DNA from: a virus
Virus record (IMG/VR): IMGVR_UViG_3300038466_000011
Location: 1-22,594 of that record
DNA length: 22,594 bases
Reading direction: 5' to 3' (one strand)
Made by a program: the position numbers and the translations under genes. Position 1 is the first letter of the stretch. Each line of letters opens with the position of its first letter. Of this stretch, positions 14,262-21,167 are shown one piece after another. The notes under the pieces are model-generated. The model saw only the letters and a list, made by a program, of their open reading frames with translations, was not told the DNA's origin and did no database searches.

Positions 14262-15347
14262 ATGGAGGAAAGAAAAGCGATAGCCGTTCATCATACCGAT
14301 ACCACTGATTCGAGTTGGGATGCCGCTGCGATGCAACGTCGGATCCCAAAAGGCGTGACGGCGGCACAACTTAGACTTATGTATGCATGGGTTGATCCTG
14401 ACGGAAATCCGGACACTAAATCAGCCTATAAATTCCCGCATCATATGGTCGATTCGTCCGGCAAGATCGGAGTGGCAAATATGAAAGCTTGTCAGTCGGG
14501 ATGCGGTGTTTTGAACGGTGGCATGGGTGGGGCGAACATCCCCGACGAAGACAGGAAGGGAGTTTGGAATCACCTTTCGGCACACCTCAAAGACGCAGGT
14601 AAGGAGGCACCAGAATTGAAAACATCAAACAGTTTCAAGGGCAAGATCGAGCGCCGGTTCTTTCCGGCCAATGATATGGAAGTTAGGCAAACGGACGATG
14701 GAAAACCAATCATTTCGGGGTATGGTGCGATATTTAATCAGTGGAGCGATGATCTCGGAAGCTTTAGGGAAAAGATTCTCCCAGGCGCTTTTTCAAAGAC
14801 CATCCGAGAGGCCGATATACGGGCTTTGTGGAATCATAATCCGGACATAGTTTTGGGTAGAAACACATCGGGCACGTTGACCTTAAGGGAAGACGTACAC
14901 GGTCTCTATTACGAAATAACTCCACCGGACTGGGCGTCAAATTATGTCGAGACCATTAGACGTCGGGACGTCAGTCAAAATTCATTCGGTTTCTGTGCCG
15001 TGCAGGATGAGTGGAATTCATCGTCTGATGAAACGAGTTCTTTGACTGAGCGGACACTTATCGAGTGCGAGCTATTTGACATCTCACCCGTCACATACCC
15101 TGCTTATCCACAGACCGATGCCAACGTGCGAGCGAGCATGATAGAAGCTGGCATAGACATAGCGGCATTAAATGGATTATTTATTAGGGCTGGTCGTGGT
15201 TTAGGATTGACCGACTCAGATATGGATTTACTGAAGACCTCCATCGAGTTCTTGACAAGCTATTTGCCAGGCGAGCCGGAGAGTTCTCCACTCGTGCCCG
15301 TTGCAAATTTAAGACGGCGGCTAGAGCTTGTCGAAAAGGGACTTTAA
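14262..15347 (+). CDS. Prohead protease with N-terminal extra domain
   Basis: Of 361 residues, about 120-330 match HK97-type prohead protease: GYGAIFNQWSDDLGSFREK, ILPGAFSKTI, ALWNHNPDIVLGR with His192, and SQNSFGF with Ser238/Ser241, followed by LIECELFDISPVTYPAYPQT. It cleaves the capsid scaffold domain during maturation. Residues 1-118 are an extra domain (HHTDTTDSSWD, AWVDPDGNPDTKSAYKFPHH, NGGMGGANIP, VWNHLSAHLKDAG) that I have seen fused to such proteases in other phages; its role is not established. A strong AAGGAGG at 14601 lies just before TTG 14616, where the protease part begins. The gene itself has AAGGAGG upstream. Confidence 0.92.
   Translation: MEERKAIAVHHTDTTDSSWDAAAMQRRIPKGVTAAQLRLMYAWVDPDGNPDTKSAYKFPHHMVDSSGKIGVANMKACQSGCGVLNGGMGGANIPDEDRKGVWNHLSAHLKDAGKEAPELKTSNSFKGKIERRFFPANDMEVRQTDDGKPIISGYGAIFNQWSDDLGSFREKILPGAFSKTIREADIRALWNHNPDIVLGRNTSGTLTLREDVHGLYYEITPPDWASNYVETIRRRDVSQNSFGFCAVQDEWNSSSDETSSLTERTLIECELFDISPVTYPAYPQTDANVRASMIEAGIDIAALNGLFIRAGRGLGLTDSDMDLLKTSIEFLTSYLPGEPESSPLVPVANLRRRLELVEKGL
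14601..14618 (+). promoter_or_regulatory. Internal ribosome site and TTG start in protease gene
   Basis: AAGGAGG (14601-14607) is followed eight bases later by an in-frame TTG (14616-14618, codon 119). Initiation here would produce MKTSNSFKGKIERRFFPAND, about the usual N terminus of a free-standing prohead protease (243 residues). The match to the ideal ribosome site and its position at the domain boundary make an internal start plausible. Confidence 0.45.
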
Positions 15348-15363
15348 GGGGTATTTTACAAAA

Positions 15364-15464
15364 CAGCAGGTCATGCTCTTGTATAGACGGCTCCTAAGCG
15401 AGTTTTAGGGGTTTGGGTAGGTATAAGTACCTGCTGAAGCGAATATGGAAAAACAAGGAGCGTC
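15364..15464 (+). promoter_or_regulatory. Structured leader of capsid gene with alternative pairings
   Basis: CAGCAGGT (15364-15371) can pair with ACCTGCTG (15429-15436). Inside this, CTCCTAA (15391-15397) pairs with TTAGGGG (15405-15411), one G-U. AGGTA (15419-15423) can pair with TACCT (15428-15432), which excludes the outer stem. GACGGCTCC (15386-15394) can pair with GGAGCGTC (15457-15464) with one bulge, which would break both the inner hairpin and the terminator below. The set has the logic of an attenuator. All read by eye; no folding energies were computed. Confidence 0.4.
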
Positions 15465-15481
15465 TTAATCGGCGCTTTTTT
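15459..15481 (+). terminator. Intrinsic terminator upstream of capsid gene
   Basis: AGCGTC (15459-15464) pairs with GGCGCT (15471-15476) around the loop TTAATC, one G-U pair, followed by six T through 15481. A-rich sequence before and T-rich after (AACAA ... TTGTT) extends the pairing, so it could also act on the other strand. It separates protease from capsid transcription unless antiterminated. Its presence argues against the capsid gene starting upstream of it. Confidence 0.65.
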
Positions 15482-15511
15482 GTTACCCAAGATTACTTAA
15501 AGGAGGAAGTA

Positions 15512-16744
15512 ATGGAAAGAGCAAATGAAATGAGGCAAGACCGCGCTAAATTGATCAACGACGCCCGCGTCATCCTGGATAAAGCGGATGAGGAAAAGCG
15601 CGATCTTAGCGCCGAGGAACAAGGACAGTACGACAAGATGATGGACGATGTCGAGAAGCTGGGTAAGAAGATCGACATTGAAGAACGTCAGAAGAAGCTC
15701 GAAGCTGATCTTGAGGGCTCACTCCCCACGCCGGAGCCCAAACCGGCTGGGGGCGCTGAAGGAAACACTCAAGATCCGATGAAAGAGCTTAGGAAGACGG
15801 CTTTTCAAAAGTTCATCCGTGGCAATGTCCATGCTATGAGTGACGAAGAAAAGCGCGCTCTGCAAGCGGACTCGGACACCGCCGGTGGGTATACGGTTCA
15901 GTATGAGGAGTTTGTCAACCAGCTCCTGAAAAAGCTGGACGACGATTTATTCATTCGTGGGCTGGCGACCAAGTATCGTCTGACCAAGGCCGAGAGTCTT
16001 GGAATCCCGACTCTGGAAAACGATCCAGCCGATGCCGACTGGACGCCTGAGATCGCGTCGATAGTGGCCAACGCTGATTCGACCATGAGCTTTGGGAAAA
16101 GGGAGTTGAAACCTCACCAGCTATCGAAGCTGATCAAGGTTTCAAACAAACTGATCCGCTCATCGGCAATACCGATCGAGTCAGTCGTGAATGACCGGAT
16201 GGCTTATAAGTTCGGTGTCACAAACGAAAAGGTGTTTCTTACCGGTCATGGAAGCGAGCAGCCACTTGGTTTGTTCACCGCATCAGCTGACGGTATCTCG
16301 ACTGGTCGTGACGTTTCGACCGGCAATACTGGGACCTCGATCACGACGGACGGTCTACTGGAAGCGAAGTACACATTGAAGGCGCAGTATCGCAAGAACT
16401 GTAAGTGGTTGTTCCACCGTGACGCGGTGAAGCAGATCGCCAAACTGAAAGATGGTGACGGTCAGTATATCTGGCACGGTTCAATCGTCACCGGAACGCC
16501 GGACACACTTCTTAACTTCCCGTTCATGGAGAGTGAATACGCGCCGAACACATTCACGACCGGACTGTATGTCGGTCTGCTTGGCGACTACTCTTACTAC
16601 TGGATCGTGGACGCGCTTGATATGACGATCCAGCGGTTGATGGAACTTTATGCCGAGACCAACCAGGTAGGCTTCATCGGCCGGATGGAAACTGACGGTA
16701 TGCCGGTCATGGAAGACGCGTTTGTCCGCGTCAAGTTGGGCTAA
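15512..16744 (+). CDS. Major capsid protein, HK97 fold
   Basis: ATG 15512 is chosen for the AAAGGAGG site six bases upstream; the longer in-frame start at 15413 would run through the terminator hairpin. The 410-residue protein has a charged coiled-coil scaffold (delta-like) region over about 1-105. Then ALQADSDTAGGYTV marks the likely mature N terminus, where the protease would cut. The body has ELKPHQLSKLIKVSNKLI, KVFLTGHGSEQPLGLF, CKWLFHRDAVKQIAKLKD and the ending AFVRVKLG, all typical of the HK97 capsid family. It forms the icosahedral shell. Confidence 0.93.
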   Translation: MERANEMRQDRAKLINDARVILDKADEEKRDLSAEEQGQYDKMMDDVEKLGKKIDIEERQKKLEADLEGSLPTPEPKPAGGAEGNTQDPMKELRKTAFQKFIRGNVHAMSDEEKRALQADSDTAGGYTVQYEEFVNQLLKKLDDDLFIRGLATKYRLTKAESLGIPTLENDPADADWTPEIASIVANADSTMSFGKRELKPHQLSKLIKVSNKLIRSSAIPIESVVNDRMAYKFGVTNEKVFLTGHGSEQPLGLFTASADGISTGRDVSTGNTGTSITTDGLLEAKYTLKAQYRKNCKWLFHRDAVKQIAKLKDGDGQYIWHGSIVTGTPDTLLNFPFMESEYAPNTFTTGLYVGLLGDYSYYWIVDALDMTIQRLMELYAETNQVGFIGRMETDGMPVMEDAFVRVKLG

Positions 16745-16766
16745 TCACCCTTAAGGAGGATTAACT

Positions 16767-17213
16767 ATGAATTTGAGCAAAGATGTAAAAGTCTCGACGG
16801 CCATCACGCCGACTGCCGGCGTTGCCGGTGCGACTGACATCACGGGTACGATCCTGGATATGGCCAACTATGAGGGTGTGCTGATGATCGTAAGGTTCGG
16901 CGCGATCACTGGTTCGGCCGTCACTTCGATCAAGGCGCAACAGGATACGGATTCGGCCGGTGGTACGATGGCAGACCTTGAGGGCACGTCTATCACCGTT
17001 GCTGACGACGACGACGATCAGATTTTCATAATCGATCTATGCAGACCGCGTGAACGATATGTCCGTCTGTATGTTGATCGAGCTACTCAGAATGCCGTGG
17101 TGGCGAATGCCGAATATATCCAGTACGGAGCGAGAAAGAAACCGGTCTCGAATAATGTGGCCAATGCGGTTACTTGTGAGACCAATGTTTCACCGGCGGA
17201 GGGCACAGCATAG
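16767..17213 (+). CDS. Probable head accessory/structural protein
   Basis: A 148-residue protein with AAGGAGG before its ATG. It is Thr/Ala/Asp-rich with beta-type blocks: ILDMANYEGVLMIVRFG, then a run of Asp (VADDDDDQIF), and CRPRERYVRLYVDRATQNAVV. Position directly after the capsid gene suggests a decoration or head-associated protein. The same block order is familiar from phage proteins downstream of capsid genes, but the function is not established. A GC-rich hairpin follows. Confidence 0.6.
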   Translation: MNLSKDVKVSTAITPTAGVAGATDITGTILDMANYEGVLMIVRFGAITGSAVTSIKAQQDTDSAGGTMADLEGTSITVADDDDDQIFIIDLCRPRERYVRLYVDRATQNAVVANAEYIQYGARKKPVSNNVANAVTCETNVSPAEGTA

Positions 17214-17236
17214 ATCAGTGTCTTAAGTGACTAGGG

Positions 17237-17264
17237 AGGGGCGGGGTTGCCATGCCTCGCCCTT
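17237..17264 (+). terminator. GC-rich hairpin, weak terminator or processing site
   Basis: GGGCGGGG (17239-17246) pairs with CCTCGCCC (17255-17262) with one G-U, with an eight-base loop and an outer extension. Only three T follow, then C, so it may act as a partial terminator or as an mRNA stabilising end that sets the ratio of the two flanking structural proteins. Confidence 0.5.
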
Positions 17265-17291
17265 TCTGCAACCAACTGAGAGGAGTATAAA

Positions 17292-18341
17292 ATGGCAGAT
17301 ACAACATATCAACCAAAATGTTATCGCAAACAGGGTGGCGATGAGTTTGTTGTTGCGAGTGGTGGCAAGATCAACATCGAATCCGGCGGAACGATTGAAG
17401 TTGCCGGTGTTGACCTGCTTGATGAGATCGCCGCATTGTCCGGTCTTGATTCCGGCGAGCTCGGAGTCCTAAACGGCGTGACGGCCGGAACCGTGGCGGC
17501 CTCCAAAGCAGTCGTCGTCGATGCCAATAAAGACATCGGCACGTTTCGCCACCTGACCATATCTGGCAACTTCGTCACGGGGTCGACGACTCTTTCAGAG
17601 GCAGAGCTCGGTGTTTTGGATGCTGTGACTGCGGGCACGATTGCCGCATCGAAGGCGGCTGTTGTCGATTCAAACAAGCGGGTGAACGAGTGGACGGTAA
17701 GCGGTGTTCTGCAACTCGGGACCACAGCGACCGCAGCTCTTGCGCTCGGCGGCGGAACGAGCACGACTCCACTTACGTCAGCGTCGACTTCAAAGAACTT
17801 CGTCGGTTTTTGGACACAGAGCACCGACGCAACGGGTACGGATATGAGAGGGATGTATTTCCGTCACTATCTCGCGGGTGCGGGTGGCGCTCAGTCAGGC
17901 GAGGCAGTAAGAGCGTATTGTACGGTTTCCGCCTCGGCGGCAAACGCTGCCAGGGGTATCCATTCATCCCTCGATTTCGGGACAAGCGGCGACATAGCGG
18001 GGCTGGGTGTCGCGGTCGACGCTACTCTTCACGTTCCCAACGGGAACTTAGGCGGAACTACGGCGGCTATCTCGGCTGACATCAACGCCGATGGCGCAAG
18101 CTCTAATAACACAGGAACAATGAGCTTCATCCGTACGTCGCTTCAGGGCGATGCAACGGGCGTCTCGAACTTGCAGGATGTCTACCTGCTCAGCGTGGAG
18201 GGAACAGGCTCGGCGGCGGCCTACAACTCAGGAGAAATGTACGTCCTGACAAACAGCGGCGCGATCGCCGAGGCGATAAAGATCAAAACTCCTGCGGGAG
18301 ACCGCTGGATACCGCTTCTGTCTGCGACCGTGGCACCGTAA
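17292..18341 (+). CDS. Repeat-containing structural (head fibre-like) protein
   Basis: The 349-residue protein has GAGAGGAG before its ATG. Residues about 55-135 hold two related units, ELGVLNGVTAGTVAASKAVV and ELGVLDAVTAGTIAASKAAV, each followed by VD(A/S)NK. Such units recur in phage fibre-type proteins. The C-terminal part is Ala/Gly/Thr/Ser-rich, beta-type, with GTMSFIRTSLQGDATGVSNL and a KIKTPAGDRWIPLL end similar to virion spike or decoration proteins. The position after the capsid gene suggests a head fibre rather than tail fibre. The two repeat units differ at many synonymous sites, so the duplication is old. Confidence 0.65.
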   Translation: MADTTYQPKCYRKQGGDEFVVASGGKINIESGGTIEVAGVDLLDEIAALSGLDSGELGVLNGVTAGTVAASKAVVVDANKDIGTFRHLTISGNFVTGSTTLSEAELGVLDAVTAGTIAASKAAVVDSNKRVNEWTVSGVLQLGTTATAALALGGGTSTTPLTSASTSKNFVGFWTQSTDATGTDMRGMYFRHYLAGAGGAQSGEAVRAYCTVSASAANAARGIHSSLDFGTSGDIAGLGVAVDATLHVPNGNLGGTTAAISADINADGASSNNTGTMSFIRTSLQGDATGVSNLQDVYLLSVEGTGSAAAYNSGEMYVLTNSGAIAEAIKIKTPAGDRWIPLLSATVAP

Positions 18342-18344
18342 ATC

Positions 18345-18360
18345 AAAAAAAAAGGGGGGG
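18345..18360 (+). promoter_or_regulatory. Polypurine ribosome site A9-G7
   Basis: Nine A then seven G form an unusual ribosome binding site for the ATG at 18368, with seven bases between. ATG 18361 is in another frame and does not yield a long protein. The double homopolymer is prone to length change and to sequencing error. Confidence 0.6.
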
Positions 18361-18367
18361 ATGTTGT

Positions 18368-18682
18368 ATGTTGTTCAGTGTCGCAGAACGGTTGATTTTG
18401 CAAAGTGTGTTGCCTGTTCAGGGTAACTTTGTGACCATGAAGGTTATGAGCGACTTGCGTATGGCTCTCAGTTTTTCGGAAAAAGAGATAGATGACTACG
18501 AAATCACAGACACCGATGGTCGTGTTACCTGGAATCAGGCAAAGGAAAAGCCGAAAGAGATCGAGCTCGGAGCAAAGGCAACCGAGATAGTCAAATCAGC
18601 TCTTGAGAAGATGGACAAGGAAGGTAGTCTGACACAGCAACATCTCTCCCTTTACGAGAAGTTCATGGAAGGGAGTGGTTAA
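18368..18682 (+). CDS. Conserved-type phage protein (104 aa)
   Basis: The 104-residue product begins with MLFSVAERLILQSVLPVQGN, then FVTMKVMSDLRMALSFSEKE, and ends ALEKMDKEGSLTQQHLSLYEKF. It is helical and acidic, with no membrane segment. I have seen similar small proteins in head-to-tail regions of phages, without a known function. The next gene starts directly after its stop (TAAATG, ATG 18683). Confidence 0.65.
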   Translation: MLFSVAERLILQSVLPVQGNFVTMKVMSDLRMALSFSEKEIDDYEITDTDGRVTWNQAKEKPKEIELGAKATEIVKSALEKMDKEGSLTQQHLSLYEKFMEGSG

Positions 18683-19047
18683 ATGACTGTTCAGATGATT
18701 GCTAGTCAGCATCGTCAGGTAGCAGTCGACATATTGTCACCTGTCGCACAGACCTCAACGAATACAAACACAGTACTAAGCGGCTCGGAAGCCGACGCCG
18801 AATGTGGCGTTCTCTCGCTTACACGATTGCCGTTGCGACAAATGATGTTAAATGGACGGTTTACGGCGCGAACGCAAGCGACTATTCGGACGAACAAGTC
18901 GTGCAGGCAGAGGCAAGTGTAGTAGCGGGTACTACAGGGACATATATCGTTGCTCAAGCGCCATACGCTTATTATCGCGTGAAGATCGATAGCACGGTCG
19001 ACGATGCTCACGGCGTTGTGACTCTTCGCGCAATCATGAAAGGATGA
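18683..19047 (+). pseudogene. Beta-rich phage structural protein, frameshifted
   Basis: The first frame from ATG 18683 gives MTVQMIASQHRQVAVDIL through SEADAECG; the second gives RSLAYTIAVATNDVKWTVYG, DYSDEQVVQ, TYIVAQAPYAYYRVKI and a TGA at 19045-19047. Together they form one ~120-residue beta-type protein of a kind seen in phage virions. The break lies within about 18800-18812; one added G in the GG at 18806 (TGTGGCG to TGTGGGCG) restores the frame. No slippery heptamer is evident. It may be a true mutation or an assembly error. The intact form would be made between the 104-residue protein and the KM-GP paralogues. Confidence 0.65.
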
Positions 19048-19053
19048 TGAAGG

Positions 19054-19368
19054 GTGAAAATAAAAATGCAAAACTTATCAGCCGGACCGGACGGCGTTAT
19101 GGAGTCCGGTAAGGTTTACGATGTCAATGGAGCCACAGCCCGAAGATTGATTGATGGAGGCTACGCAACAGCGGTTGCTACGGTCAAAGCGCCGGAGACT
19201 GTTGAGCCGGAAGTAGTTGAAGAGTCAGCCAAAGTCGAACCGGAAGAGGAAGTGATCAAGGAAGCGGTTGAGGAAGTTGCTGCGAAAGATGAAGCAGAAA
19301 TCGAGACCGCCACGGTCAAAGTGCCGGAAAAAGCGGTCGGGAGAAGGCAGCGAAGGGCGAAGAAATGA
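19054..19368 (+). CDS. Phage protein with acidic Glu/Val-rich tail
   Basis: GTG 19054 preceded by a GAAGG motif gives a 104-residue protein. The first ~45 residues (KIKMQNLSAGPDGVMESGKVYDV, then ARRLIDGGYATAV) look like a compact domain seen in small phage proteins near connectors. After this comes a low-complexity run rich in Glu, Val, Ala and Lys and a basic end (GRRQRRAKK). The next gene encodes a shorter version of the first domain. Function unknown; a role in head-tail joining is suggested by location only. Confidence 0.65.
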   Translation: MKIKMQNLSAGPDGVMESGKVYDVNGATARRLIDGGYATAVATVKAPETVEPEVVEESAKVEPEEEVIKEAVEEVAAKDEAEIETATVKVPEKAVGRRQRRAKK

Positions 19369-19490
19369 AACAGATCAAGATGCTAACTATCGGGCCGAAC
19401 AAAAACTATCAGGTTGGTCAGGTATTAGAGGTCGATAACAAACGGGCCAAAAAGCTCATCCAGATGAAACAGGCAGTGTTAGTTAAGTGA
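19365..19490 (+). CDS. 41-residue paralogue of preceding N-terminal domain
   Basis: An ATGA overlap opens a 41-codon frame, ending in a GTGA overlap with the connector gene. The product MKQIKMLTIGPNKNYQVGQV then LEVDNKRAKKLIQMKQAVLV aligns by eye with the first ~45 residues of the preceding gene: KM-L--GP, then a Y-V-G-V-EV stretch, then AK-LI and AV. It looks like a tandem duplicate reduced to the core domain. Tight overlaps on both sides support expression. Confidence 0.6.
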   Translation: MKQIKMLTIGPNKNYQVGQVLEVDNKRAKKLIQMKQAVLVK

Positions 19491-20077
19491 GATACAAGGT
19501 CACGACTGAGCCAGCATCAGAGCCGGTGACACTTGCTGAAGCTTGTTCACATCTACGGATAAACACGGGCGACGATGATACCTACATTAATCGCTTGATA
19601 AAATCGGCACGTCAGTATGTTGAAGATACAATACTCGGTCGCTCTCTCATCACGCAAACCAGAGACGCATACCTTGACGAATTTCCTACTGACCGTTTTA
19701 TCGAGTTGCCAGGCCCCATTTTGCAATCGGTCACATCTGTTAAATACACGGACTCGGACGGGGTTGAGGCAACAATGTCGGCAGCCGACTACCTTGTCGA
19801 TACTGTGTCCGAACCTGGACGTATTGTCTTGAAGACTGACGAGATATGGCCTTCTTTCACACCGGAAGTGGCAAATGCCGTCACTATCCGTTACGTCTGT
19901 GGCTATGGAGACACCGAAGTGGATGTCCCCGAACCTATAAGACAGGCAATACTCATCCTCATCGGGCATCAATATGAGTCACGCGAGCTGTTCATAGTGG
20001 GGAACATAATTCAAAAAGTTTCGTTCAGCACCGATGCGCTTCTTGCCGACTTTCGCATCAACGGGTTTGGTAGTTAA
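19487..20077 (+). CDS. Head-tail connector, gp6-like
   Basis: The 196-residue protein starts with GTG in a GTGA overlap. The N-terminal EPVTLAEACSHLRINTGDDD, then INRLIKSARQYVEDTILGRS, and the central IELPGPILQSVTSVKYTD are the hallmarks of HK97 gp6-like connector proteins, as is the helical end PEPIRQAILILIGHQYESRE. It forms a ring on the portal between head and tail. Position before the head closure gene is the usual order. Confidence 0.88.
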   Translation: MRYKVTTEPASEPVTLAEACSHLRINTGDDDTYINRLIKSARQYVEDTILGRSLITQTRDAYLDEFPTDRFIELPGPILQSVTSVKYTDSDGVEATMSAADYLVDTVSEPGRIVLKTDEIWPSFTPEVANAVTIRYVCGYGDTEVDVPEPIRQAILILIGHQYESRELFIVGNIIQKVSFSTDALLADFRINGFGS

Positions 20078-20079
20078 AA

Positions 20080-20400
20080 ATGCGAGCCGGTCAGTTAAGA
20101 CATAAAATTACCATCCAGAACACTACTGTCACACAGGATTCTTATGGGTCAAAAGTTGATACCTGGGCAATATTCGCTACAGTCTGGGCTTCGGTCGAAC
20201 CGGTAAGTGGGCGGGAGTATTTCGAGTCCGCGAAGCTGAACGCTGAGATAACGCACCGCGTACGGATCCGATATACGGCTGGTGTCACACCAGATATGAA
20301 GATCCTCTATGGCGATCGGACTTTCAACATCAAGAGTGTCATCAATCGTGAAGAACGGAACCGTGATATGGAACTTATGTGTGCGGAGGTCATCAAATGA
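20080..20400 (+). CDS. Head closure (head-tail adaptor) protein
   Basis: The 106-residue product has MRAGQLRHKITIQNTTVTQD, then WAIFATVWASVEPVSGREYF and HRVRIRYTAGVTPDMKILYG, with DRTFNIKSVINREERNRDM near the end. These blocks fit the SPP1 gp16 / HK97 gp7-type head closure family, of about this size. It seals the head and attaches the tail. It begins just after the connector gene stop and ends in an ATGA overlap with the next gene. Confidence 0.88.
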   Translation: MRAGQLRHKITIQNTTVTQDSYGSKVDTWAIFATVWASVEPVSGREYFESAKLNAEITHRVRIRYTAGVTPDMKILYGDRTFNIKSVINREERNRDMELMCAEVIK

Positions 20401-20786
20401 GTGTCGATGTCATCGGTGAGAAAGTTCTACTTGCTCAACTGGCAAAACTCGAAAATGCTGTTCAGAAAGACTCTTTAGAGGAAGCCGCAAATGCAGGCGC
20501 TAAGATTGTAGTAGAAGCGGCCAAAGAAAATATCTCTGAAGACACTGGTCGCGCCAAAGAAAACATCCATCAAGAGACTTATTCTAAAACTCAAACTAAA
20601 GCAGAGGTAGATGTAGCACCGGAATCAAAAGGCGCTTTTTATACGCGGTTTCTTGAGTTCGGCACATCGAAGATGAGTGCCAGGCCGTTTATGCGTCCTG
20701 CTATTGACAATAATCAAGATATAGTTGTAGAGAAGATCAAGACAACTCTGGCGGATAAGATCGAGGGTATCGGTGATGGCTCGTGA
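20397..20786 (+). CDS. HK97 gp10-like tail-joining protein
   Basis: ATG 20397 in an ATGA overlap is chosen over the in-frame start at 20379, which would begin inside the preceding gene without a ribosome site. The 129-residue product has helical AANAGAKIVVEAAKENISED, then TGRAKENIHQE and the conserved tail YTRFLEFGTSKMSARPFMRP, diagnostic of the HK97 gp10 family. It acts in tail assembly or head-tail joining. It ends in a GTGA overlap. Confidence 0.85.
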   Translation: MSVDVIGEKVLLAQLAKLENAVQKDSLEEAANAGAKIVVEAAKENISEDTGRAKENIHQETYSKTQTKAEVDVAPESKGAFYTRFLEFGTSKMSARPFMRPAIDNNQDIVVEKIKTTLADKIEGIGDGS

Positions 20787-21157
20787 GCATTGAAGAAACT
20801 ATTTTTACTCGTTTGTCTACACATGCTGGGCTTGTCGCTTTGGTCGGTGTGCGTATTTATCCGCTTGTTGCTCCTGAAGGAGTAACAAAGCCCTTTGTTA
20901 TCTATCAAAAAATCTCTACTGGAACGGTACACGCGATGAGTGCAGATCCGTCTTTAGAATCACCTCGTTTCCAGGTATCGGCTTACGGTGATACTTATGC
21001 AAGCGCCAAGACAGTTGTCGCACAAATACTTGATGCACTGCGAGACTACACTAATGCAACTATCCAGCGTTCGTTCTATGAGAACTCGTCCGATTTTTAT
21101 GAGCCGGAAACGTCTCTCTACCACGTTCCTGTTGATTTCGTTGTCTGGCATATCTAG
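20783..21157 (+). CDS. DUF3168 tail completion/terminator protein
   Basis: GTG start in a GTGA overlap. The 124-residue protein has the DUF3168 layout: N-terminal helix EETIFTRLSTHAGLVALVG with VRIYPLVAPEGVTKPFVIYQ, the SPRFQVSAYGDTYASAK segment, a helix AQILDALRDY, and a final strand FVVWHI. Family members cap the tail tube and set the tail-head interface. The order connector, closure, gp10, DUF3168, tail tube is the classic arrangement. Confidence 0.85.
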   Translation: MSIEETIFTRLSTHAGLVALVGVRIYPLVAPEGVTKPFVIYQKISTGTVHAMSADPSLESPRFQVSAYGDTYASAKTVVAQILDALRDYTNATIQRSFYENSSDFYEPETSLYHVPVDFVVWHI

Positions 21158-21167
21158 GAGGTAAGAT

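Noticed and set aside
15413-15511. A longer N terminus for the capsid protein beginning at 15413.
   Set aside because: It would run through a terminator hairpin and lacks a ribosome site; ATG 15512 has AAAGGAGG at ideal distance and gives a typical capsid start.
17227-17472. An 81-residue + frame spanning the GC-rich hairpin.
   Set aside because: It overlaps the 349-residue gene in another frame, and the hairpin and the GAGAGGAG ribosome site fit non-coding leader sequence.
17321-17824. A 167-residue - strand frame opposite the head fibre-like gene.
   Set aside because: It mirrors the Ala/Thr/Gly repeats of the + strand protein and has no supporting start signals.
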